Shown: in pieces, positions 23,588 to 32,945 of the stretch
Position numbering within the stretch: the first letter of the stretch is position 1
How the letters are laid out: each line of letters starts with the position of its first letter
Assembly (NCBI GenBank): GCA_965199235.1
Contig: CBDAQU010000002.1
Location: 682,001-746,000 of the forward strand
Direction of reading: 5' to 3'
From: BOG-908 sp965199235
GTDB taxonomy: Bacteria; Pseudomonadota; Alphaproteobacteria; Acetobacterales; Acetobacteraceae
Length of the DNA stretch: 64,000 nucleotides
Made by a program: the position numbers and the translations under genes
The notes under the pieces: generated by a model
What the model saw: only the letters and a program-made list of their open reading frames with translations
What the model was told of the DNA's origin: nothing
Databases searched by the model: none

Positions 23588-26493
23588 CTCCAGGCCGGCA
23601 CTGCCTGCGTGCCCGTGTTGACGTAGCGCCGACCCGCCCCGCCCGCCGTGTCGATGTAGCTCGACCCAGGCCCGGCCAGCCCGGCGCCGGTGCCGCTCGC
23701 GCCGTTCGTCGGAGCTGCAGAGCCGAACATGTCCACCGTGCCGAACGGACCCACCCAGCACTGATGCAGACCGTCCCACACGCGGATGGCGCATGTCGGA
23801 AAGGCATGCCCGGACGAGGACGTGACCACCTGCGCCGGCGGCGCCACGCCATCGATCGTGGGGATGGTGTCGATGGCGCCCTCGATCACGTTCCCCGCGT
23901 CCACCCCCTGCCCGAACACGCAGAAGCCGGCGGTGGGCAGGATCGTGGGCAGCCCGCCCTGCTCGCCGATGTTGGTCACCTTCACCCGGATCACGCTGCT
24001 GAACAGCCAGGACAGGCTGATGCTGGCGGCCATCGGCCGTGCCGCCTGCCCGCCGACCGAGGTGCCGGGATAGGCGGCAATGGTCGATTTCGGCAGCCCG
24101 CCCATGTTGACCAGGGTACCATCCAGATGGATGTCGGCGCACGGGTAGGTGGCGCTGCTGGCATTGCCGATCTGGACCGCGCTGCCCAGGCTGTTGGGAT
24201 AGGCGTTCGGGATGGTGATGTTGTTCTGCTCGAAGAACGCCCGGAACCCCATCTTCACGCCCTGCGTCTCGTTGATCAGGAACGCGGCCCCGCAGGTGTC
24301 CAGCACCACCAGGGGACAGTGCCAGGATCCGCATCCGTAAAGCTCTACTCCCACGCCGGCCTCGACCACGTTGATCACGCCGATGCGCACGTCCTGGGCG
24401 AAGTAGCCGTAGATGCCCGCGTTGGCGCCGAGCAGCTGAATCTCGCCGATCACCGTTTCCAGCCCGGTCACCATCACCCCGAATGTCGGCCCATGGACGG
24501 CATCGATCTGCACCGGAATGGCGCCGGTGATCTGCACCTTGCCGATCTGACTGCCGTTGGTGATGGCCGACCCGATGTTGTAGGCGGCCGTGCCGGAGAC
24601 GAAATCGGACTGCCAGGTCGGCGCCAGAGTGGCGCCGGTGCCGGCGGACGGCGTGCTGCTGGTCCCCTGATAGGCGGAGTGGACGGTGAAGCAGCCGGGG
24701 TTGGCCGCGTCCAGCACGCCCGGAAAGCCGTTGGCGGCCGTCCATTGCTGCTGCTGCAGCGAAGGCCCGCCGTTGTAGCTCGTGGGCGGCAGCGCGTAGG
24801 CACCGGCCGCGGACACCGTGGCCGCGCTGATCGGGCCGATGCTGCCCCCGCCGGAGATGGCCGTCACCTTGGCCGCCCAGTTGAAGTAAGGCCCCACGCT
24901 CGGCTGCGTCATGTAGAGCGTGTCGCCCACCGCGTAGCCGGTGCCGGCGTTTCCCACCGTGCAGGCCGCGCCCACCTGCGCCGCCCAGGTCTTGCCGATG
25001 CACACGCCGCTGCCGCGATGGGCGATGTTGCCGTCGGTGTTGACGTAGATGTTCAGCGCCCGGCTGTGGGCGCGCGGCGTGATCACCACGGTGGGCAGGA
25101 ACGGGTTGCTGGCGAAGATCCCGGGCACCGAGTTCACGCCGTCGTTGCTCTGGTTGCCCGTGTAGGCCGCGCGGTAGATCGTGCCGCGGCAGTCCAGATC
25201 GACGAATTCCGGCACCACCAGAGGCTGGCTGACCAAATAGGCGCCGCGCGGCAGCAGGGCGCGCACGCAGTTGCGCTCGGCGATGTTGTCGATGCCGTTC
25301 GTCTTCATCGCCAGCGCCATCGACTGGCAGTACAGCAGGAAGTTTTGCAGCGCCGGCCAGGCATCGTAGGTCGCTTGCGTGTCCCACACCTCGGCGAAGT
25401 TGTAGGTGCCGGTCAGCTTGGTCCGGTCGGCCAGGATCACCCCCGTGCGCACCGCGGCGGGGACTGGCACAGGGCCGCGGTGGAAGATCGCCGGCGTTGC
25501 GGGCGCGTCGCTCCAGGGCAGCTTGCCGATTGCGGGCACGTTGACCGGCGGCAGCAGGGCGTTGCTGTCCAGCGGTGCTACGCCGTTTGCAGCCCCCCGC
25601 TGCGCCGTCGGGATCGCCGCGATCGCCGTCGCCTGCACGCCCGCCAGGGCGGTCACGTTTGCCGCGTCGCCCGCCTGGCGTGCCGCAGCCTCTGCCCCGA
25701 TCGCGCTGGTGGCCGCCGCATCCCCGGCCTGCCGTGCCGTAGCCTCGGTCCCGACCGCGTTGATGGCCGCCGCATCGCCCGACTGCCGCGCCTGCGTCTC
25801 GGCCGACAGTGCCGTGGCCGACGCGGCGTCGCCCGCCTGACGCGCCTGGCTCTCTACCCCCAGCGCCGCGGCGCCGGCACTTTGCCCAGCCTCACGCGCG
25901 GCGATCTCGGACGCCAGCGCCCCCCCATCGGCGACAGTGCCCACAACCGCGCCGAACGCCACCGAAAGAGAGCCCGCCGCCGACCCCTGCGGCGCCGCCA
26001 GGCCAGGCCCGATCGCGTCGATCACCGACCCGTCGCCAAGCGCCAGGGTGCCGGTGCTGGCAGTCGCGCCGCCGCTCGAGATCACGACGACGAACGAGGC
26101 CGGTGCCGAGACCACGCTTGGCGTCGCATGGTCCCTGACCTGGATGCTTCCGCTATAGGCGACGCCGTAGGTGGGCCCGGTGCCGGTCCAACTGTCGCCG
26201 GACAGGATGTAGGTGCCGACCGCCTGCCAGGAAACGCCGTTGTCGGTCGAATACTCCAGCGCGGACGGCGTGGCGCTGGTGATCTCGCCTGCCAGCGACA
26301 ACGGCTGGAACGCTGCTGCCACGGCCACACGGAGCGTGATCGACTCCGGCCCGGCGTTGCCGGTTGGCAGGTTGACCTCGACCACGTCGTCGCGGTTCGG
26401 CCCGTTCAAGATTGAGAAGATCACGCCAGGATCGGTAATGGCAGCGCCGACCGGATACGTGTCGAACTGCGACGTGACGACGAGTTGCAGCAT
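23584..26493 (-). CDS. large tail-spike/tail-fibre-like protein with tandem 18-residue repeats
   Basis: A 969-residue protein of phage-tail-spike style. Residues 1-135 form beta-rich N-terminal domains (GDSWTGTGPTYGVAYSGSIQ). Residues 199-288 are five tandem 18-residue units of the form ARQAGDAAxxxAxxxExx, a pattern of trimeric tail-fibre coiled coils. From about 380 a long Gly/Asn/Ile/Val-rich region (PRGAYLVSQPLVVPEFVDL, then VQITGAIPVQI, IGEIQLLGANAGIYGYFAQ) looks like a right-handed beta-helix as in pectate-lyase-like spikes. A short C-terminal domain follows. No signal peptide. The ATG at 26493 has GGAAGG about 13 nt upstream; a GTG at 26541 would add 16 residues. It stands alone: no other phage structural genes are nearby. 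Confidence 0.65.
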   Translation of the reverse strand: MLQLVVTSQFDTYPVGAAITDPGVIFSILNGPNRDDVVEVNLPTGNAGPESITLRVAVAAAFQPLSLAGEITSATPSALEYSTDNGVSWQAVGTYILSGDSWTGTGPTYGVAYSGSIQVRDHATPSVVSAPASFVVVISSGGATASTGTLALGDGSVIDAIGPGLAAPQGSAAGSLSVAFGAVVGTVADGGALASEIAAREAGQSAGAAALGVESQARQAGDAASATALSAETQARQSGDAAAINAVGTEATARQAGDAAATSAIGAEAAARQAGDAANVTALAGVQATAIAAIPTAQRGAANGVAPLDSNALLPPVNVPAIGKLPWSDAPATPAIFHRGPVPVPAAVRTGVILADRTKLTGTYNFAEVWDTQATYDAWPALQNFLLYCQSMALAMKTNGIDNIAERNCVRALLPRGAYLVSQPLVVPEFVDLDCRGTIYRAAYTGNQSNDGVNSVPGIFASNPFLPTVVITPRAHSRALNIYVNTDGNIAHRGSGVCIGKTWAAQVGAACTVGNAGTGYAVGDTLYMTQPSVGPYFNWAAKVTAISGGGSIGPISAATVSAAGAYALPPTSYNGGPSLQQQQWTAANGFPGVLDAANPGCFTVHSAYQGTSSTPSAGTGATLAPTWQSDFVSGTAAYNIGSAITNGSQIGKVQITGAIPVQIDAVHGPTFGVMVTGLETVIGEIQLLGANAGIYGYFAQDVRIGVINVVEAGVGVELYGCGSWHCPLVVLDTCGAAFLINETQGVKMGFRAFFEQNNITIPNAYPNSLGSAVQIGNASSATYPCADIHLDGTLVNMGGLPKSTIAAYPGTSVGGQAARPMAASISLSWLFSSVIRVKVTNIGEQGGLPTILPTAGFCVFGQGVDAGNVIEGAIDTIPTIDGVAPPAQVVTSSSGHAFPTCAIRVWDGLHQCWVGPFGTVDMFGSAAPTNGASGTGAGLAGPGSSYIDTAGGAGRRYVNTGTQAVPAWS
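25630..25899 (-). repeat. five tandem 54-bp repeats inside the tail-spike-like gene
   Basis: Five in-frame units of 18 residues, each beginning ARxxGxxA: AREAGQSAGAAALGVESQ, ARQAGDAASATALSAETQ, ARQSGDAAAINAVGTEAT, ARQAGDAAATSAIGAEAA and ARQAGDAANVTALAGVQA. Alanine-rich units with a hydrophobic position near residue 13 suggest a coiled-coil stalk. Confidence 0.8.
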
Positions 26494-26663
26494 TCGGCGG
26501 CCAGCCTTCCCGACAACACGAGCCCCGCACGAACGGGACACACAATGTTATCAGGACTAACGTTACTGAGTGCTGCTAGGCAACGAATTTGGCGGCCTGC
26601 ACGTTCGCACCGCAAGTCTCAGGCAGCGCCGGGCGGTGCTGCCGGCAGCAACGCGTCGCAACG

Positions 26664-26720
26664 TTACGTTGGCGAGCAATTTTGGCACGTCGACTGTTCC
26701 AGCCTGCGTGACATTGCTCT
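26664..26720 (-). repeat. F-family element, partial copy at the tamB stop codon
   Basis: On the minus strand it begins GAGCAATGTC directly at the tamB TAG and continues GGCTG-GAA-CAGTC, matching the first about 55 bases of the copies at 38311-38421 and 48702-48810. The second half of the element is not recognisable here. The remaining bases up to the tail-spike gene (26494-26663) show no gene. Confidence 0.6.
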
Positions 26721-29700
26721 AATACTCGAACTGGTACGACAACCCGATCACCGACCCCTGGTCGTTGTCAGGCGTGGCCCCCTGCACGCTGCCGCCGCCG
26801 GTCGCCAGTTGCGCGCGCGCCTTCAGCCTGCGTGTGATGTCCACCTGCACCTCCGCCGCTGTGCCGCCGCCCGATGTCGCCTGCTTGGCGCCCACGTATA
26901 CGCCGCGCGCCACGTAGCGGCCGGCCTCCACCGACGCGCCGGTGCCGGAGCTGCCGCCGCCGCCGCCCACCGACAGGCGATCGAGCCCCAACCCCTTGCG
27001 GACCGCGCCCAGAGGATCGCCGCCTCCGCCGCCGACGCCAGAAAGCTCGGCCAGCGCCGCACCGATCTCCGCGATCTGGATGGCCGAGAGGTCCTTGACC
27101 GACGTGCCGAACAGCAGGTGAGCCAGCACCTCGTCCTGCGGCAGGTCGGGCACGCTGCTCAGGGTGATCTTCGGCGCGTCGGCGTATCCGCCCACCGTAA
27201 GCGTCGCGGTGACGCTGCTGGAAATGCTGTCGGCCACGAAGTCGAGCGAGGGGTCGATCTTGTTGTTCACCCCGGTGCCGTCGAACCCCACCTCGCCCTT
27301 GGAAAACGTCAGCGTTGTGCCTGCGACGCTGATGGTTCCGCGGCGCATCTGGAACCCGCCGCCGATCTGCGGCGCGGCGCTGGTTCCGCCCACCGTCAGC
27401 TTGCCGCCGAGCTCGCTGTCCAGCCCGTGGCCGCGCACGAAGATGCCGCTCGGCGCGTCCACCTCCAGCGCGAGGTGCACCACCGAGGCCGGCGCCGTGC
27501 TGGGGGGCGGCGGCCTGTCGCCCGGGCGGCGCACGTGCAGCACGGCCACGCTGGACGGCAGGGCGTTGGGGATGTTGATGTCGGCCCGGCGAACGAAGAC
27601 GCGGCCAGCCGCCTGCAGCTCGCCCGAGGCCTGGCCGTGCACGCTTACGTCGGCGTCCAGCGTCGCCGTCAGCAGGTCGCTCGCCAGAGGCTGGGCGTGG
27701 TCCGCCTTCAGATGCAGGTCCACCGGCAACCCGGGCGCCAGCACGCCGATGCTGCCGCTGGCCGACAGGCTGCCGGGGCCGGCCTTGGCCGAGAACCGCT
27801 CGATCTGCACCGTGTCGCCGGCGGCGGCCAGGCGCGCCGCAATGTCGGTGATGTGCACGCCCTGGGCGAAATCCTGCAGCTCGCCGCGGTCGAGCGTGAA
27901 GCTGCCGTCGATGCGCGGCGCGGCCGTCGTCCCGGTGAGCGTCGCATCCAGCGCCAGGTTGCCGGCCGCACGCTGCCCGCTGGCGTTCAGGATCGGGTCG
28001 AACAGCCGCAAATCGGCGGCTCCCGTAGCTCGGATGGCGAGCGGCGCCCCGGCCCGTAGCGGCGCGGTCCCGCTGGCGGCGAGCTGCAGTTTTGGACCGG
28101 CAGCAAGGCGGGCGTCCAGCCTCGCGCTGGTGCCGTGCAGATCCACGCTGGCCAGCAGCGACGCTGGCGGCAGCGAAGCGCCAGGGCCGCTGCGCATGCG
28201 CACCCCGCTCGCCTGCACCCGCACGCTGCCCTGGGGTTCGGCCGTGGTGCCGGTCAGCCGCGCGTCGGCAGTCAGCAAGCCAGCCGCCCGCAGGTCGGGG
28301 GCGAACGGCCGCGCCAGCTCAGGGGTGACGTTGCGGATCGCAGCCGTCAGCGACAGCGTCGGCGCCACCCTGCCGACCACGTCGATGGTGGCCCCGCTCA
28401 GCGACAGGCGCAGCTGGTCCACAGCGGTTGTCGCCCCGAACGCGATGCGGGCCGGAGCGCGCAGGCGCAAAGCCTCGCCCCTGTAGTCGGCGGTCAGCGC
28501 CTGCAGCGTGACCTGCCTGGCCTTGGCATCCAGCCGGGCGGAGGCAGCCAGGCTCGCCGGCGCGTCGGACACTCTGAGCGAGGCGGTCGTGCGGACCAGC
28601 AACGCGGTCTGCGGCCCGTCGGCGGTGACGCGGGCGTTGCCGGAAACGCCCGATGCGGCGAGCCCGTCGGCTGCGAGAACCAGAGCAAGCTGCGGGTCGG
28701 CGGCAGGATCGCGCACGGTGCCGGTCAGCGACAAGCGCGAGAGGGTCGCATGCGCGGCCGCGAGGTCGCGCCCCTGGACGTCCAGCCTGGCATCCGGCAC
28801 GCCCCCCGCCTGCGTCGTCGCGAGCCTGGCGGTCAGGCTGCCGGCCAGCTCCTGGCCGATCAGCGGCGCCAAATCGGCCAGCCGCGACATGCGCGCGGAC
28901 AGCGTGCCGACCGGCACCTTCGCCCCTTGAGCCAGGGTGAGGTTCGCATCGGCCGCCAGCGACTTCCACCCAGCCCTGGTGATCACCGCATGCAGGCCGC
29001 CATCGGGCTGCTTTTGCACGGACGCGTCCAGGTTCAGCGGCGAGCCGGCCAGCCTGCCCTGGGCCGCGATCGTGCCGGACGGGTTGGCAGGCAGGCCCTG
29101 GGCGCGCAGCGCGACCGTGATCGGCCCGCGCGGCACGGCCTTCGTGCCGACCTCCCCCTTGATGTCGGCCTGCACCGCCAGCCCCGCTTTCGGCCCATCG
29201 ACACGGCCAGTGGCGTCCAGGGCGCCGACCACCGCCGGCGATGCCGCAGCCAGGTCGGTCAGCACCAGGTGCCACGCCAGCGCCAGGGTGCCGCCGGCAT
29301 CGGTGCCGGTGACGGAGGCATGCGCCGCCCGGCCATCGACCACCGCCCGGGTGATGGCGATGTCCTGCCCAACCAGGCTTGCGGTCACTCCATAGCTGGT
29401 CGGTCCGAGCAGGGTCGGCACCGGCGCCTGCCCGCCGGTGAAATCCGCCGTGCCATCGACGGTGACGTCGGTCGTCCGGCCATGCGCGGCCAGCGTGGCG
29501 ACAGCGTCCGTGCGGCCCTGCAGGACGATGTTGCCGATAGCCGCAAGTGGTGCGAGGTCCGGCACCACCGTGTGCACCCGCGCGGAGATGTCGCCGCCTA
29601 CCTGGGCGGTGCCGTCCGCCGTCAGCAGAGGGTGGCGAAGGGCGAAGCGTATCGGCAGGCTGGGCTTGTCGAGCTCCGCATGCACCGTGAGGTCCAGGGG

Positions 29701-30780
29701 CCCGGCCGCGAACAGGTCGGGTTTCGGGGGCGGCAGGCGCACGCCGCTCAGCACCGTGTGCGCGTCGACCAGGCCGCGGTTGCCGGTCACGTCGGCGGTC
29801 AGGCTGTCGATGGTGGCGCCGCCGCCATGAAGGCCGGTCAGCACGGCGTGCGCCGCCACGTCGGGCGTGGTGAACGGCCCGTGCACGTGCGCCTGAAGCG
29901 ACACCCCGCCCCAGGAGACGTCCGCGCGCGGCGCCATGGCGGGGGCCGAGGCGTTCACATCCAGCGCTGCCGAACGGCCCACCAGGTCGACCGTGCCGTG
30001 CGCCTCGGCGCGCAGCGCGCCTGCCGTGGCGGTCAGGTCGGCGCGTTCCTCGCTGCGCGGACCGGCGATGCTGCCGTGAACCGAAAGCGCGCCCAGCGCA
30101 GGCAGCTTGGCCAGGCCGGCAACCAGGCCGCCGGCCGGCTCGTCGGCGTTCAGCGCCGCCCGGATCGCGCCGGCGTCGACGTGCCCGTCCAGCGTGTAGG
30201 TGCCCTGCCCGTCCACGCGGGTCACCGTCAGCCTGGCGGCCGCGTCGTCCAGCGAGCGGAACGCCCCCGACCCGGCAATCGTCACCGACGCGGCAGACCC
30301 TGCCACCGGCGCACCGATGTCGATCCTGGCGACCTGCACGGCACGGAGCTCGACGCGAACCGGCAGGCTGAACCCGCCGCTGGAGGGCTTGACCGGCTTG
30401 GCGGGCGCGGACGCAACGGCCAGGCGCGGCACGCCGACATGCGCCACCGTCAGCCGGTCGATCTCGGCGACCCGCCCGGCAAGGGCCAGCGGCGACCAGT
30501 CCAGCGCCACCCCGTCCAGCGTCAGCCACGCACCCTGCGCGTCGCGAACCTCCGCATGGGCCAGGCGAAGCGCATCGGGGAAGCGGCCGGACAGCCCGCG
30601 CAACACCACGCTGCCGCCGCTCAGGCTCGTCACCTCGCTCTCGATGAAGCCGCGTCCTGGCCCCGTATTGGCGACGGCCAGGACCAGCAGCACAAGTGCT
30701 GCCGGCAGCAGCAGAACGGCACCGCCGACCCACAGCAGGACGCGGCCCAGCCGATGCGGGCGAGGCGCCCAGTCGCTCAA
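26719..30780 (-). CDS. tamB: translocation and assembly module inner-membrane component TamB
   Basis: AsmA-like bridge protein of 1353 residues that spans the periplasm and, with TamA, supports outer-membrane protein insertion and lipid transport. An N-terminal membrane anchor (GRVLLWVGGAVLLLPAALV) is followed by a very long repetitive beta-taco region rich in VDGxA, GxLxxxG and LxLxG strands. The conserved C-terminal TamB domain is seen in LPQDEVLAHLLFGTSVKDLS and the terminal aromatic VIGLSYQFEY. The start is TTG at 30780, whose bases overlap the tamA stop (TTGA); no ATG or GTG fits. Confidence 0.93.
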   Translation of the reverse strand: MSDWAPRPHRLGRVLLWVGGAVLLLPAALVLLVLAVANTGPGRGFIESEVTSLSGGSVVLRGLSGRFPDALRLAHAEVRDAQGAWLTLDGVALDWSPLALAGRVAEIDRLTVAHVGVPRLAVASAPAKPVKPSSGGFSLPVRVELRAVQVARIDIGAPVAGSAASVTIAGSGAFRSLDDAAARLTVTRVDGQGTYTLDGHVDAGAIRAALNADEPAGGLVAGLAKLPALGALSVHGSIAGPRSEERADLTATAGALRAEAHGTVDLVGRSAALDVNASAPAMAPRADVSWGGVSLQAHVHGPFTTPDVAAHAVLTGLHGGGATIDSLTADVTGNRGLVDAHTVLSGVRLPPPKPDLFAAGPLDLTVHAELDKPSLPIRFALRHPLLTADGTAQVGGDISARVHTVVPDLAPLAAIGNIVLQGRTDAVATLAAHGRTTDVTVDGTADFTGGQAPVPTLLGPTSYGVTASLVGQDIAITRAVVDGRAAHASVTGTDAGGTLALAWHLVLTDLAAASPAVVGALDATGRVDGPKAGLAVQADIKGEVGTKAVPRGPITVALRAQGLPANPSGTIAAQGRLAGSPLNLDASVQKQPDGGLHAVITRAGWKSLAADANLTLAQGAKVPVGTLSARMSRLADLAPLIGQELAGSLTARLATTQAGGVPDARLDVQGRDLAAAHATLSRLSLTGTVRDPAADPQLALVLAADGLAASGVSGNARVTADGPQTALLVRTTASLRVSDAPASLAASARLDAKARQVTLQALTADYRGEALRLRAPARIAFGATTAVDQLRLSLSGATIDVVGRVAPTLSLTAAIRNVTPELARPFAPDLRAAGLLTADARLTGTTAEPQGSVRVQASGVRMRSGPGASLPPASLLASVDLHGTSARLDARLAAGPKLQLAASGTAPLRAGAPLAIRATGAADLRLFDPILNASGQRAAGNLALDATLTGTTAAPRIDGSFTLDRGELQDFAQGVHITDIAARLAAAGDTVQIERFSAKAGPGSLSASGSIGVLAPGLPVDLHLKADHAQPLASDLLTATLDADVSVHGQASGELQAAGRVFVRRADINIPNALPSSVAVLHVRRPGDRPPPPSTAPASVVHLALEVDAPSGIFVRGHGLDSELGGKLTVGGTSAAPQIGGGFQMRRGTISVAGTTLTFSKGEVGFDGTGVNNKIDPSLDFVADSISSSVTATLTVGGYADAPKITLSSVPDLPQDEVLAHLLFGTSVKDLSAIQIAEIGAALAELSGVGGGGGDPLGAVRKGLGLDRLSVGGGGGSSGTGASVEAGRYVARGVYVGAKQATSGGGTAAEVQVDITRRLKARAQLATGGGSVQGATPDNDQGSVIGLSYQFEY

Positions 30781-32633
30781 AACGCCTGTCCCAGGCCGAG
30801 ATACAGCTCGAAACTGTCGCCGTGCGGCGGCTTGGTCGTCGGCACGGCGACGTCGACCCGGATCGGCCCGATCGACGTGTAGTATCGTGCGCCCACGCCC
30901 ACCCCCTCCTGCAGCTTGCCCTGGAACGGGGCGCTGGACGTGTTGACCTGGCCCGCATCGGCGAACACCACCGCTCCGATGTTGTGCCACACACGCTGCC
31001 GCAATTCGATGGTGGCAGCGTCGATCGCCGCCCCGCCCTCCGGGTAGCCGTCGCGGAACAGCGGCCCGAGCGACTGGTATTTGAACCCGCGCACCGTGGT
31101 GGAGCCGCCGCCGTAGAAGCGCTGGTCGGGCGGCAGCTCGAACTGCGTGGCGCCCTCGGCACTGCCCACCAGGCCGCGGAACGCCAGCACGCTCAGCCCA
31201 GGCTTGGCCAGCCCGATGCCATGCAGGTCGAAATAGGTCGATGCCGTGCCCTGCAGGATCACGAACGTGCTGCTCTGCCCGGACAGCGATTCGGTGGGCG
31301 TCGCCAGCACGGTGCCGCGCAGGCCGTGCGTCGGGTCCTCAAGCGGGGTCGGCACGTCGGTGCTGTCGTAGCGGGCGCTCAGCGGCAAGGCGACAAGCGT
31401 GTAGCTCCTCCTGTCGCCCTCCTGCAGTATGCTCTCCTCGGTCGCCGTCACCCCGACGCTGGCGCTCCATCGGCGCGACAGCTTGCGCGTCAGCACGGCG
31501 CCGGCGATCTCCGCGGTCTGGTCGTAGCTGTCGAGGTTCTGCTTGATGGCGGACAGGTCCAGCTCAAGCGTCTGGTCGCGTCGGTAGTAGTCTGGCTTGA
31601 TCAGCTGCGCGCGCGCCGTGTAGCCCAGGCCACGGTTGGCGCTGCCGCCCAGCCCTGTCGCTGCCGCCGTCAGGTTCAGCCGCTCGGCGTTGCCGAACAG
31701 GTTGCGGTGCGACCAGGTGACGCCCAGGCTGCCGCCGAGGTCGGTGGAGAACGCGGCATCGAAGCTGACGGCGTGCAGCTTGCGCTCGCTCACATCGACG
31801 CGCAGCGGGATGCGCCCGTCCGCGTCCAGCGCCGGCGCGGCGCTGATCTTCACGCCGGAGAACACGCCGGTGGCGGCCAGGTCCTCGCGCGCCGCCTCTA
31901 TCTTGCTGGGCTGGTAGAGCTCGCCGGGGTGCAGCAGCAGGCGGCGCCGCACGTAGCGCTCGTTGGTCCGGCGCAGGCCGGTGATGGTGATCCGCCCCAG
32001 GTCGACGCGCGGCCCGGTCACCACGCGGAACGACACGTCCAACGCTCGCGCGTCCGGCACCTCGGTGGCGTTCGGCGGGTCCACCCGCGCCAGCGCGTAG
32101 CCCTGCTCCTGCAGGGCGGTCAGCAGCGTGCCGCCGGCCGCCAGAACGTCGGACGCCACCGCCGGCGCACCGGGGGCCAGGGTGAATTTTCTTCGCGCGT
32201 CCTCCGGCACCGCGCCGTCCAGCGTCACCTTTCGCAAGTGGAACAGCGGTCCGTGGTCCACCTGCACGATGACGGGCGCGTTCGTGCGGGCGGGCAGGGC
32301 GTCCAGGGCGTCCGGCAGGCCGGGATCGTCCAGCGCCCGCCCGGCGATGCTGACCGACAGCTTGGCCTGGTAGTAGCCGAAACTGTCCAGAGCGGTCTGC
32401 AGCCGCCCGACATCGGCGCGCGCGCGCGCCACCAGCGCGAACGGGCCAGCCGGCGCCCGCGTGCGCAGCGCCGCCAGCTGCGAACTGCCGGCCAGCGCTC
32501 CGTCCAGGGCAGCGTTGCCGGTCGGCGTGATCTTCACCGTGTAGCCGACCGGATCGGCCGCCCATACGCGGAGCGGCAGCAGAGCGGCGCCGGCAAGGCA
32601 GAGGGCACGGCGAGCCCAGCAGGAACGAAACAT
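30777..32633 (-). CDS. tamA: outer-membrane assembly factor TamA (Omp85 family)
   Basis: Omp85-family outer-membrane barrel partner of TamB. The 618-residue product has a signal peptide (RALCLAGAALLPLRVWA), N-terminal POTRA-type repeats (about 25-270) and a C-terminal barrel with alternating strands, ending in SFELYLGLGQAF with the terminal aromatic typical of BAM substrates. The conserved GSAEGATQFELPPDQRFYGG ... VRGFKYQSLGP stretch contains the Omp85 VRGF/Y motif. It is directly upstream of tamB with a 4-nt overlap, so the two are coupled. Confidence 0.95.
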   Translation of the reverse strand: MFRSCWARRALCLAGAALLPLRVWAADPVGYTVKITPTGNAALDGALAGSSQLAALRTRAPAGPFALVARARADVGRLQTALDSFGYYQAKLSVSIAGRALDDPGLPDALDALPARTNAPVIVQVDHGPLFHLRKVTLDGAVPEDARRKFTLAPGAPAVASDVLAAGGTLLTALQEQGYALARVDPPNATEVPDARALDVSFRVVTGPRVDLGRITITGLRRTNERYVRRRLLLHPGELYQPSKIEAAREDLAATGVFSGVKISAAPALDADGRIPLRVDVSERKLHAVSFDAAFSTDLGGSLGVTWSHRNLFGNAERLNLTAAATGLGGSANRGLGYTARAQLIKPDYYRRDQTLELDLSAIKQNLDSYDQTAEIAGAVLTRKLSRRWSASVGVTATEESILQEGDRRSYTLVALPLSARYDSTDVPTPLEDPTHGLRGTVLATPTESLSGQSSTFVILQGTASTYFDLHGIGLAKPGLSVLAFRGLVGSAEGATQFELPPDQRFYGGGSTTVRGFKYQSLGPLFRDGYPEGGAAIDAATIELRQRVWHNIGAVVFADAGQVNTSSAPFQGKLQEGVGVGARYYTSIGPIRVDVAVPTTKPPHGDSFELYLGLGQAF

Positions 32634-32663
32634 ATCGGCTGGTTAGGCCAACGCGGACACCCG

Positions 32664-32770
32664 GGCTAGAGCCTGATGGGTTCTGGTAGCCGACGCGATC
32701 AGGCTCCACCTTTCTGTTTTGGCTAGCATGTCCATCGTGGTCGAGGATCGACCCGAAGCGATCATGCTCC
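32664..32770 (-). repeat. R-family palindromic intergenic repeat, full copy
   Basis: Lies upstream of both tamA and the MFS gene. Contains AGCCTGAT/ATCAGGCT (32670-32705) and, nested, AGCATG (32725-32730) with CATGCT (32763-32768) around GGTCGA-GGA-TCGACC (32739-32753). The second half recurs in opposite orientation at 44901-44956 with a compensatory base pair change. Confidence 0.65.
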
Positions 32771-32807
32771 AGATGGCGCGTCGAGGAACGCACCGGCCAG
32801 CCCGCGC

Positions 32808-32877
32808 GCGCGAACGCATCAGCGCGAACGCATCAGCGCGAACGCATCAGCGCGAACGCATCAGCGCGGACGCATCA
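32808..32877 (+). repeat. five tandem 14-bp repeats
   Basis: Unit GCGCGAACGCATCA repeated five times without spacers (32808, 32822, 32836, 32850, 32864); the last has GGACG for GAACG. Located 69 bp upstream of the MFS start. Non-coding in this reading; purpose unknown. Confidence 0.9.
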
Positions 32878-32945
32878 GGCTGCTGCAATGCAGCACGGCG
32901 GAGCTGGCGCTTGCGGCAAAGGGCAGGTCCCCACAGTTTCGCCCC

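Noticed and set aside
23764..26415. An 883-residue open frame antisense to the tail-spike-like gene
   Set aside because: Arg/Gly/Ala-rich composition without motifs; explained by codon structure of the real gene, whose translation has clear repeats and domains.
28135..30882. A 915-residue open frame antisense to tamB
   Set aside because: High-GC shadow; the minus strand gives a coherent TamB.
32808..32877. Possible CRISPR array
   Set aside because: Units are 14 bp and directly contiguous with no spacers, and no cas gene is present.
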